Below are positions 1-10,500 of a stretch of 64,000 nucleotides of DNA, piece by piece (within the stretch, counting starts at the first letter, position 1; every line of letters begins with the position of its first letter). This stretch comes from Zygaena filipendulae. Lineage: Eukaryota > Arthropoda > Insecta > Lepidoptera > Zygaenidae. Both the position numbers and the translations under genes were made by a program. The DNA lies in NCBI GenBank assembly GCA_907165275.2, contig OU015650.1, positions 7,036,001-7,100,000 on the forward strand, given 5' to 3'. The notes under the pieces were generated by a model that was not told the origin of the DNA, made no database searches, and was given only the letters and a program-made list of their open reading frames with translations.

Positions 1-135
1 GCGATGGAGAAGTCTCACAAAGGCCGCAATCAACCTAGACAATCCATGACCACGACCACTCCGCCAGGAGTCTACGACTGAGAAGAAGAACTTATAAAAA
101 CCCTTCGCGAGGGTGAAACCGCGGGGCACAGCTAG
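1..135. repeat. end of a dispersed repeat with the GCGGGGCACAGCTAG terminal module
   Basis: Positions 97-134 read GCGAGGGTGAAACCGCGG followed by GGCACAGCTAG. The same terminal module recurs near 13060, 16741 (inverted), 22760, 26637, 27946, 30175 (inverted), 31660 and 60046. This is therefore the end of an interspersed repeat whose other end lies outside the window. The class is not assigned. No gene is seen here. Confidence 0.6.
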
Positions 136-1227
136 TTTTCTATATTTGGCAATTGTAATTGAGGATACGATTTAAATGGGTTAATCTCAGACGAAATAAA
201 AAGTCTTTCGTCTGAGGGGTTAATAAAGAAAAAATAGACGAATTTTTTGGTACATATCTGAGACGAATCTGAGGTACATATCTAATTCGTGTAACGGTTA
301 GGCCCATAATCGGGTTTCCCCTTTCATGATAATCGGTTGAGTAGTTGGACGTTAAAGCGAGGATGCGAATGAGAGTTTGTTTCCTTTCACGCCCACGCCA
401 CTTCCTGTAACTACCTACTCTATCGATCATCATAAAATTTATTTACAAAAAAAGGAAATAATAGGAGCCGTATTTTTGAATTGCTCGAATCACATTTCGC
501 ACACATGGGTTTAAAGAACTTTATTACTCATTAAGAACAATGTAGTTCACTTACAATGAGTTTAAGTTGAATTTGAATACTTAAATCAATAAGTTCCAGC
601 TATTCAGAACATTTACATAATCGCAACATTCACATGTGAATGCAAATATATGAACATTCGCACGTGAATTCGCGATGCCGTGCGTGAAAATAATTCGAGC
701 GATTCAAAAATACGGACGCGTTGCAGCCTCTTCTTCTTTTTTATTAAATGGCAACTTTTAAGTAATTGTGCCAATGACAATGTGAGCCTCAAATTTTGTT
801 TAATTTTGCTCATTTGACACATTTTGTCACTAATAATAAAATATGTCAAGTATGCTGGACTAATCTAATTTTAAACCACTGTACACATATATGTATATTG
901 TAACCATGTTTTAAGCAAGTAAATAAATGAAATAAGAAATAAGAAATAAATTTTTATTTTTTTGAACAGTACACAATTTTATTGCATACATTATAAAACA
1001 AATGGATTTGGGGGGGTCATGTCCCATTTATCCACCGGGGCCGGTTTTCGTGAGAATTTTCGTAATTTTTGCGTTAACCATATTTTATAATAATACATGT
1101 ATCTATTATATGATATATTCTATCCCTTAAATAATAATAAGTCGATTTTAAAACACACAGCTATTTGTGAGTTTAGTCTTTACCTTAGCTTAGGTACGAC
1201 TGACGAAGGCGCCTGTTGCCACATTGT
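136..1227. other. AT-rich non-coding stretch
   Basis: No supported gene is seen; the short open frames are not conserved-looking. An imperfect hairpin at about 185-217 carries the CTCAGACGAAATAAAAA arm that forms a near-perfect palindrome at 32828-32864. The stretch ends where an interspersed repeat begins, at about 1228. Confidence 0.5.
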
Positions 1228-1382
1228 AAAAATTTTAACCAAAAAAATAAAACGGACTTCCAAAACCACAAAACTAAAAAGCTAAAAATAACAAAATAGG
1301 TACCTACTGATTTAATCCAAAAGACGATAATACACGTAATATTATTATTGGTTTGTGCTACCACTGATCGGGTTGAATTCGG

Positions 1383-1523
1383 CAGAAGCGTCTCTAGCCC
1401 ATGTGGCGCCCGTGTGCAAACGTTACCCTAGCGCCCCCTAGTAAGTAAATATAAGAAGAGCTGCAAATGTTGTAAAAAATGTATGCAAAGCGGCGCCCTG
1501 CACCATAGGTAAAGACGCCCCTG
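1383..1523. mobile_element. hAT-type MITE, 141 bp
   Basis: The termini are CAGAAGCGTCTCTAG on the left and, read inward from the right, CAGGGGCGTCTTTAC. They are flanked by an exact 8-bp duplication GAATTCGG (1375-1382 and 1524-1531). Eight-bp duplications and CAG-type termini are the hAT signature. Family D copies at 25489 and 29575 show the uninterrupted GAATTC site. There is no coding capacity, so the element is non-autonomous. Confidence 0.85.
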
Positions 1524-1601
1524 GAATTCGGTGCCAAGTCAGCTTCTCTGGTCTGCCCACCTGCCCACTCGGGTTGGTCTGCTCACGAAGGCTCACGACC
1601 A

Positions 1602-1774
1602 GTAGGGGGAGCACGAATTTTGTCGCTCTCGTCTAGTCGATATCGAGCATTTTTTTTGTATGGAAAATGAACAGCGCCATCTATCCAGCGTCGTTCATTT
1701 TCCATACAAAAAAACGCTTTGACATTACGACGATATCGACTAGACGATAGCGAAAAAATTCGTGCTCCCCCTAC
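1602..1774. mobile_element. palindromic MITE, 173 bp
   Basis: The element is a near-perfect inverted repeat. GTAGGGGGAGCACGAATTTT at the left is mirrored by the CCCCCTAC end at 1774, and the arms extend about 80 bp to a short loop around 1680. It interrupts the CACGACCAGCTC segment of family D between CCA and GCTC. No clear target duplication is visible, so the superfamily is open. Confidence 0.7.
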
Positions 1775-2185
1775 AGCTCAAATAATTTTAATTTTTTTAA
1801 CGGCCATGGATACATGTCCTTTAAGTCACGACCAGCTCTTTTTTTTTTAATAATATTTATTCATGACCATAGATACAAGTCTTTCAGTCGAAAACATAGA
1901 TGGGTCTTACTTAGTAGCTAGCTTAAATTAATTTTAAAATAAGAGATACACATTAGTTACACATGCATACATTTTCATACCTAATGCACAATTTTCATTT
2001 TTACTAAACAACAATAATTTTTCAAACTTGTTTTTATATAAATATTTTTCATTAATTCTTATTGAATTACCAATTTACCGCCCTTTCGGGTTGGGTGGGT
2101 ACATCTCAGTGACATTATCGTATATAAGTAAACTTAAATAAATTAATATTAATTAACCTAAACATTTAAGATTTCATTCATGAAG

Positions 2186-5100
2186 TTAAATTTTTCCTAC
2201 CGTATTACAAATATATTTATACAACACAATAAAATATTTCTTATTTACTAATAATTCCTGAACGCTGCGGGGAACACTTTCATTTTCATTGTCACTGTCA
2301 TTTATTTCACTCAATTCACTGACCAAAATCAAACGTTGGATATTAAAACTTGAACACTTTAGTATAACATGATCCAAATCAGCATCCTCTGCTCCACAAT
2401 GATGACATCGGCTATTGTTAATTATGTGCTTCCTATTCAGGTGAGCTGGTGTTAAGCAATGTCCCAATCTCATGCGTGATATAACAGTTATAAATCTTCT
2501 TGTGATGTATTTGAAGTTATGGTACCAAGGTTTAGTCAATAATTCATTTTGTATTCCAGCATACCATCTGCCTTTCGTTTCCTGTGTTATGTCCCAATAC
2601 TCCTTCCAAAACCGTCTATTAAGTTCATTATAAAGGCTATAATAATCAGTAAATGGGACCTTGAGCAATTCGGATCGATCCTCGTCATGGTCTGAACAGG
2701 CCGCTGCATCAGCCACCTCATTTCCACGAATGCCACTGTGTGAAGGTACCCATACAAATTCTACTTTTATATACTTATCATGTAGTTTTAGTATAATAAG
2801 TCTAATATTAAAAATAATATAATTTAGCTTAAAAGTAGTATTTACATTATTTAGAGCAGACAAAACACTTCTAGAGTCTGAAACTATCAAAATATTCTGT
2901 ACATTATTTACAAGACTATTTACATGCTGCAGTGCACAATAAATAGCATAGCATTCTGCAGTGAAAATGCTACATATCTTGTTTAATTTAATGCATTTGG
3001 TGAAGTCTAGCTGTGGATCATAAAAAGCTGCATTTACAATATGGTCTGTTTTAGATCCATCTGTGTATAAAACATAATGTTCTGGTCTATTGTCTTTAAA
3101 CTGTATAAAGTCAAATTCATTGTGCACCGTGTCTAAATGGATTGCAAAGTTGTTAAAAATACCATTATAAGGAATTTTGTATAGAGGCCAAATATTGTTT
3201 ATTACAATATCTTTTGAATTTTTATTAACATGTTCAAATATTGTTGGTATTTCAGGTAGAGTTCCACCAACCAAAGAAGAAGCAGAGATAGTATTGGAAG
3301 CTATTGACTGCGAGATCTCGGAATATATAGTTAATTTCTTGAGTAAAATATTATCATTTGATGACATGACTTTTAATAAAAATCTGTCAGCCAACAACAA
3401 CCTTCGTAATATTAAGGGAGGTATACATGTCTCAACTTCTAGTGAATTAATTGGTGTGGTGCGCATAGCACCACAAATAAGTCTTAGTCCCATATTTTGA
3501 ATTACATCTAACTTTCGTAACAAGGTGCTACTTGCATTCATGTAAGCTAAACTGCTGTAATCAAAATGGCTTCTCACTATACTTTTGTACAACATACTCA
3601 TAACTTTAGGGTCAGATCCCCAAAAGCTTCCTGCTAAGTGTCTCAATAGATTAATACCTTTCAATGCTTTGCTACATATGTGTTTAACATGTTCATCAAA
3701 CTTTAATTTATCATCAATAATGACACCTAAGAATTTATGTTGTTTAACAACAGGAATTTCTACTCCATTGTATGAAATTTTAACATTGCTATGAATATTT
3801 TCATTTTTACTGATAATTAAAACTGAACTTTTTTCTGGATTTATTTCTAATTTAAGCTTACTATGATAGTAACTATATAATTGAGACAAAGCCTCGTTGA
3901 TTTTAGCCATTGCTATATCTATGTTTTGATTTATGCTGTACAAAAGTAAGTCATCTGCAAATTGCAGGATATTTACACCAGGTACAACTACATATCTTAA
4001 AATTTCAGAAGTATATATATTATAAAGTAAAGGAGACAAAGTTGCTCCTTGCATTGTGCCTTTGTTGACAGTTCTAGGGCCATGCAATTTATTATTATAT
4101 TTAACAAATACAGTTCTATTGTTTAAAAATGAATAGAGCCATTTTAGCACATGACCAGGTATACCAATATCGTGAGAAACTTGAATAAGTTCTTCTATGT
4201 TTACATTATCAAAAGCACCTTTTACATCTAAAAACACGCAGATTGCATTAGAGTGACTCAATTTGACCTGTCTCACATCACACAATAAGGATACAAAGCT
4301 TTCAGAACAACTTTTACCCTTTCTAAAGCCAAACTGTATTGACGGTATCAAACTTTGTGATTCAACAAAATAATCTAATCTTAACTTAATCATATTTTCA
4401 AAGATTTTACCCAAACAAGATGATAAAGAAATAGGTCTATATGAAGAGGCTCTATTTACAGGTTTATTTGGTTTTAAAATTGGAATGACGCACTGTGTTT
4501 TCCAAGACTCAGGTATAACTAATTCATCCCATAGTTTATTAAAAATATTAAGTAATGTTGTTTGTGCATTTAAATGTAATTTTTTAATTAACATGTAAGG
4601 TATGTCATCCAATCCCGGTGTAGTATCTTTCCTACTCTTTAGAGATGTTAACAACTCTTCTATAATGAAATTGTTCTTGAGAAATACATTTACGTCATTT
4701 TCTGTAGCATGTTCAAACAGATACTCAAGCCTATTGACATCTATTTCAGTAGAGTCTTCCATATTATCTAAAAAGCTTGGAATCCACTCATCATTTATGT
4801 TTTTGTTTCGATTTGTTCCAATTTTCTTAAATTTTTTAATGTATCCCCATATCCTAGAAACTGGTGTTAACCTATTGAAACTACTACATAAATTCTGCCA
4901 AGAAGTAGAACTTTCTTCCTTTAGTATTCTTTTCTTTTTTGCATCTAGTTTTTTATACCTTATCCAGTTTTCTATGGTAGCTTGGGAAAAATAATACTTT
5001 AATGCCTCTTTAGATTTTGCGACAGCATCACTACATTTTGAATTCCACCATGGTACCTACTGGTTTTTTTATAGCCGTGTTTGCACCTAATGTTCGTTTT

Positions 5101-5954
5101 GGAATTGTTTTATTTCTTAAATCATTTAATGTCTCTGTAAATTGATTATATAAGTCGATAGGGGAATCATTTATTGAGTTCAAGTAGAAAAAACAAGTTT
5201 CTGATAGGCTATAATATTCATCCCAATCTGCCTTATTATAAATATATTTCTCTTGATCCATAGGAGGTGACAAGTCATACATTGATGGTTGAATGTCAAT
5301 CTCAAGTAAAGTCGGAAGATGATAGCTACCCATGGGATCGTCATGAACATACCAGTTACATAAATGAGCTATTGAAGAACTAACAAGGGCAAGATCTATC
5401 GCTGAAGCTTGTCTATTAGGATAAGGAACAGTTGTTGGTGATCCATCATTTAAAATACATAAGTCTAATTCATCAATTATATTAAATAAACATCGACCTC
5501 TATTATTGTCACTATGGCATCCAAAGGCTATGTTATGAGCATTAAAATCACCCATAACTATACAAGGTTTGGGTATGTTATTGATTAAGTCCTTTAACTT
5601 TGCCGAGTCAAACCTGATACTTGGAGGACTGTACACACAAAGTAGTGCCATCTCTCCAAATTGTGTTTCTATAGTTATACATAAGTTTTGAATAGATTCT
5701 GAGAAGTGTGTATTAACTACTTTGTATTTTAAACGATGACTCACCAAAATGGCAACTCCATTGTGAGTATTTATGGAATTTTTGTAGATTATGTTATATG
5801 AAGGAAAGTGTGGAATTATAGAAATAGTTTTAAACCAAGTTTCATTAAGAAGACAGACATCTATATTTTTTTCAATTAATAAATTTTGTAGTAGGCTTTT
5901 TTTACTCTGTAAACTCTGTATGTTATACTGTAAAATGTTTAGATAATTATCCAT
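2186..5954 (-). pseudogene. retrotransposon ORF2 (endonuclease-RT-RNase H), one frameshift
   Basis: The minus-strand frame from 5954 carries an apurinic-type endonuclease. QYNIQSLQSKK lies at the start, then LLNETWFK, VMGDFNAHN and SAIDLALVS. Near 5055, just before the conserved PWWNSKC segment, the frame shifts by one base. The downstream frame is then open without a stop to 2186. It holds the RT (TPGLDDIPY, SYRPISLSSC, the catalytic FADDLLLYS), an RNase H (LYTDGSK, FTAECYAI, VSDSRS, WVPSHSGIRGNEVAD) and a terminal CHHC..H..C motif. ORF2 would have been about 1,250 aa. The single lesion could be a true mutation or an assembly error. Confidence 0.88.
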
Positions 5955-5955
5955 G

Positions 5956-7020
5956 TTAAATTAAATTTGATAAAAATATTTCTTTTATTTTCTTATGTGT
6001 GAGTGGCCCATCAGAGTCACGCTTGTTTCCTAATGCAACCAACGATTTAACAATTGCGTTAATTATAATGTCATTATTTGCTACTTGTTTCATGTCTAAA
6101 GAGTCATTGCTGCTAGTTTTGTCAGCAACCTTAGGTAAAACCGGGAAAGATTTCTCATTATAGGTAGAGGGTATGTTCACTACAGTGGCATACGATTTTT
6201 GCATAAATTTGGCCTTTTTCTCTTCCATCTTTTGTTTTTTAATGGGACAATCTTTGGAAATGGCAAGATGATTGCCGGAGCAGTTTATACATATAATTTC
6301 CTCGACATCACACTCTTTATAGGAGTGACGACCAGCACAAGAAGAGCAGTGTTGCTCACCTCTGCAAGCCTTAGCTGAATGGTTAAATTTAAGGCACTTA
6401 TAACACTGCAGTAATGGAGGTATATACACTCTCACCTCGTATCTAAAAAGTTTTATGTAGGCGTATTGTGGTAGAGATGTTGAAGCAAAGGTGACTGCAA
6501 CTGTATTAAGAGGCACCAATTTTCCGTCTACCTTGCGCATAAATCGTTTAATAGAAATTACTTCAGAGTCACATACAATATTTTTATAAATCTCTTCATT
6601 GGAAAGTTCTTTAGGTACAAACCTTAGTACTCCAATTCTTTCAGTCAAATATGATGGTATAAACGCTTTCAGTTTATTTTTCCTCAGAAAGTCTTCCATT
6701 TTAAGGAAATTGTTAGCTGCAGTCGCCTTTTTAAAAGTTATGCCTATTTTGTGTGCATTTATTCTGTGTACTCCTAAGACTCCAATAACATTGTCGGATA
6801 AAAGGTTTGTGAGTGTGATAGGATTTTTATTCCCTACCTTCTCCTGCTCTGTTGATTCGACGTAAACTACATATTCATTATTACTATTTTCTATGAATTG
6901 TCTTGTATAATTTCGTTTTGTGTAAAAGTTATACTTATTGTTAGACTCTGTATTGTTGAACTTTCTTTTTTTCGTGTTCCTCGGGTCTGGCGGCTCTTCG
7001 CCGCCACTGGTGACACTCAT
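5956..7020 (-). CDS. retrotransposon ORF1: gag-like RNA-binding protein
   Basis: The protein is 354 aa, with a Lys/Arg-rich N-terminus beginning MSVTSGGEEPPD. The central part (about residues 60-190) resembles the RNA-recognition-like part of insect LINE ORF1 proteins. Three consecutive Cys-rich knuckles follow at roughly residues 205-265 (CYKCLKFNHSAKAC, CSSCAGRHSYKEC, CINCSGNHLAISKDC), the PRE_C2HC/CCHC arrangement of I and Jockey-type elements. It would coat the element RNA. The stop codon is separated by one base from the ORF2 ATG (TAACATG), which suggests that ORF2 is translated by termination-reinitiation. The frame is intact. Confidence 0.88.
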   Translation of the reverse strand: MSVTSGGEEPPDPRNTKKRKFNNTESNNKYNFYTKRNYTRQFIENSNNEYVVYVESTEQEKVGNKNPITLTNLLSDNVIGVLGVHRINAHKIGITFKKATAANNFLKMEDFLRKNKLKAFIPSYLTERIGVLRFVPKELSNEEIYKNIVCDSEVISIKRFMRKVDGKLVPLNTVAVTFASTSLPQYAYIKLFRYEVRVYIPPLLQCYKCLKFNHSAKACRGEQHCSSCAGRHSYKECDVEEIICINCSGNHLAISKDCPIKKQKMEEKKAKFMQKSYATVVNIPSTYNEKSFPVLPKVADKTSSNDSLDMKQVANNDIIINAIVKSLVALGNKRDSDGPLTHKKIKEIFLSNLI

Positions 7021-7153
7021 GGTTGTCGGAGATGTTAAAACTTTTTATTTATGTAATATTTCTGTATACTTATTAATTTATTAAACTTTTTGTGAAATCA
7101 AAATTACCGCCTCGTTTGACTTCCCGCCAAAAAGTCCAAATCACGACCAGCTC

Positions 7154-7544
7154 GTGGCGACATTGTTGCCAGTGTCTCGTTAATTTCAAATTAACGTGAC
7201 ACTGCCAACAATGTCATTAATGTCAAATTTTTACTAATAAATTATAAAAAAAAAAAAAAAAACAATTACACACGTGCTCGATAGTGTCGGTAGCTTGCAA
7301 AGTGCCAACTACAAAATTAAATCACAAAATGCAAATCTTGTCTTGTACCTATTTTATTTTGATGTGTTTACTGTAGAGACAGTATCTCTAAGTAGTTTGT
7401 GTGTAGAGACTAGAGTGGAAGAGTGAAGACGACGACGACTCGGTATTTTTATCATTTCTGTAAAAAATAACTACCCATATTACCTACTGGTCTGTTACTC
7501 ATAAAACTAAGATTTTGGTAACTTGTTTTTGAAGGTTAATAATA
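7154..7544 (+). promoter_or_regulatory. upstream region of the HEATR3 gene
   Basis: This is the remainder of the family D target repeat, then an A-run (about 7247-7262), then the presumed promoter and 5' UTR. No obvious TATA box was identified. TTCGAAGG-type ATG context is absent; the chosen ATG at 7545 is preceded by AATA, a normal insect context. Confidence 0.35.
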
Positions 7545-10500
7545 ATGGGAAAAATTAGGAAGCCAAAGGGTCAAAATCAGAAAAAGAAAATAGATAGCGA
7601 AAGTATTGAAGAACCAATTCTAGAAAATCCAGTGGAAAATGTTATTCAAACTATAATTGACCAACTGCAGGTATGTTATATTATGTGGTTTTTGAAATAA
7701 ATAAATAAATAAATAAATAAATGTGTTGTATCACTGTTTATTTACTTACAGTATTTGATATATTGATTGATGTCTTGTAACCACCACGACTTTATCCTTT
7801 TATGGAAAGGGTCATATGTTTATTTGACATGCTGTTCAATAGTGACTAGACCTGTACTAAACTGTGCCCTGTGGTAACACCACCATGAGTTTAGTAATTC
7901 TCGCAGAAACTCTGATAAAAGTAACCTAAGTTACTCCTTATAACTTCAGGTATCTGCCAGTGAAAGTCTAGTCAAAATCGGTCTAACCGTTTTGAAGGAA
8001 CAAACAGACAGACAAAAATTTTAAGAATTGGTTACTTATTATATCTAAGTACTGTTTATACTTTTACATGCATTTAGTAAAAACTGTTATTCTGATATTA
8101 CAGACAGAAACTTGGGTCTGGAAACAGGATTTCCTAGCCATTATAATATGGTCGACTCTTTGCATATAACAAATGTTCAAAAAATTTGTGCTCATCATAT
8201 CTGGAATTATTTCTAGGCTGCAAGTATTGAAGAAAAATGTGGTGGTCTTCAGACCTTTGCAATGATAATAGAGAGTTCAGACAAATTAGAGCAAGTAATT
8301 AGCAGGGGACTAGTGAAAGTTACGGGGCCATTATTAATGGACACTGCTGGTCCGGTGAGACACGCAAGCGCCGGCATACTTAGGAATCTATCTACCATGG
8401 GCCATGAAGTTTGTGATGCTCTTATGGATCAAGATGTTATGACACCACTCACCTGTTACTTTCATGAGGTTTGTATTTGTTAGCAGGCTGGTTTCTGCAA
8501 CTCGACATCTAAGCGCCTATTTTGCATGTGGGAGTATGAGGTTTGCTTACTCCCCCAGTGGGTATGTGAATAGGTGGTAGGAAGCTAGGTATATGAATAA
8601 AGCCCACAACAGATGGAACTAAATTATGTATCAGGGGTTGCCAAATGGTGGGCCAAAGTCTGCATCCGGACCACAGACCCATTTTGTGTGGACTGCGAGA
8701 ACAGACACACAGATTAACTTCATTAAGAATTAATTTCAATCTCGACTTACTGATAAACATCTCCAGGATTTAATGTCAGTAAATAGTATGCACCAATTTT
8801 ACTCTTCAGACAGATAGTCCGCAACAAAAACTCATTTTTCTCCTTGATGTGTAAAAAATACCTTTGTTATTTCCATAATTACATTTGTTTAGTAAATATC
8901 TTTTCCTATAAAGTGTTGTGCAAACTGTGATGGTCATTTCATTTCTTAAAACGGACCCTGGGTGCCCCTGATATAGGTATATTTAAATACCGTGGCTATG
9001 CTATAATATATATTTTTGCACTTAGCTCTATTACAAAATATATTGTGCTTTATGTGCTGATGGTGGTAATATAAATAGTGGTTACTCACTAATCACTATA
9101 GAAAATATACTATAATATACCTTGCTATGATTTATAATTAGTTGTGTATTCTCTTACTAGTGTTAAATATCTGTTTATGTTGAAATAAAGAAAATAAAAA
9201 TAAAATAAAATATATGTATATAAAAAAATGACATTATATTATGGCTCTGTATGTTGTGGGCTTAGAGCATAATAATATACCAAAGGCAATTGAGGGAGTG
9301 TAAGAATTGAAGAAACTAAGAATAAAATAGAGGTGAAAATGATATAATATATGAATAAATACAATCTACCCCTTGATTAAATTGTTCATAAAGGTTGTTT
9401 ACCAAAATTGTTGTACTTAGTGCATTTATTATTATTATAAAAATGTAAAATAATATGTGTATTTTTTATTGACAGTTGGCAGAATCATGGATTCCAGATC
9501 CAAAAACAAAAGTAAATGATGATGCTGATACATTAGTGCAATGTGTCAATCTGCTTTGGAATCTATGTGAAAGCTCAGGTATTTTTTTGCCAATCTTAAA
9601 ACACTAACTGTTTGTGTATTGCATTAGTAAATAAATAAATATAATTACCAGAAATCATTTGCTTACCAATATTAGTAAAAGCTAAAAAATACTGTTTGTT
9701 CGCTTTTCACACCTAAACCGCTAAAAATATTTCGATAAATTTTCTAAGGAGATAGTTTGCATCCTAAAGCAAGGTTTAGATCAGTGGTGGACAAACTTTC
9801 TTCATGAAGGGCCAGAAAGTTTATAAAATTTCGGGAAGGGCTATAATAAAAAATAATTATAGAAAAATGCATTTTGTTCGGAAATTCGTTAGGTAAAGTA
9901 TAAACATGCATGACAACTATGCATGACCGTCAAAATTTAGGTAAAGTATAAACATGCATGACAACTATGCATGACCGTCAAAATTTAATTTTTGAAAGTT
10001 CACCGCGGGCCGGAGTTCGCTCGCGGGCTGTAGTTTACCCACCACTGGTTTAGACGACGCCAGTAACGCTGGCGGCAGTGTTCAGACAAGCCTGCGCTGG
10101 CCTGGCCCGTGTTGTTTAGATGAGGCCAATGGATTTATTTCATTCCTGCATTATTCTTGTGGTATGCACACATACATGCGTCTACACGCGTCCTCACGCT
10201 GGCACGGGGGTTGCGGCATAATAAAAAAAGAATTAGCGAAATTTTCAGTCGTTCACGTGTGATGCCGTGACCAAGGAAAATAGGAATTCATTTTTATATA
10301 CATAGGTATATAGATTTTATTGTTTATTTTGTTTATCTCATTTTCTCCTCTCTTCTTTATAATTATTATTAATATCTATGTGTTTCTCTACTACTTGGAA
10401 ACTGGCCCATACAACACTGTCCCAAGCATATTTTTGTTAAATATTAAGAAAATATATAAATACAATGAAAGATATAAATAAAAAAAAAATGTGTTTAAAA

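Larger units (their letters stand above)
1228..1838. repeat. older interspersed repeat (family D) that hosts several later insertions
   Basis: The sequence ACTTCCAAAA..CACAAAACTA, then CCACTGATCGG, GAATTCGGTGCCAAG and GCTCACGACCAGCTC, matches in order the repeat at 25363-25620 and the two arms at 29340-29690. Here it is broken three times: by a hAT MITE (1383-1523), by a palindromic MITE (1602-1774) and by the I-like retrotransposon. It resumes as GTGGCG at about 7154. It is non-coding and its superfamily is not assigned. Confidence 0.6.
1839..7140 (-). mobile_element. full-length I-like non-LTR retrotransposon, 5.3 kb
   Basis: The element reads on the minus strand. The 5' end is at 7140, ORF1 is 7020-5956, ORF2 is 5954-2186 and the 3' poly(A) is the T run at 1839-1848. 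It is bounded by an exact 13-bp target duplication TCACGACCAGCTC (1826-1838 and 7141-7153), so it appears complete. A gag-like ORF1 with zinc knuckles, followed by an ORF2 with endonuclease, reverse transcriptase, RNase H and a C-terminal Cys/His motif, is the organisation of the I/Nimb/LOA group. The exact clade was not computed. One frameshift in ORF2 makes this copy probably inactive. Confidence 0.9.
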
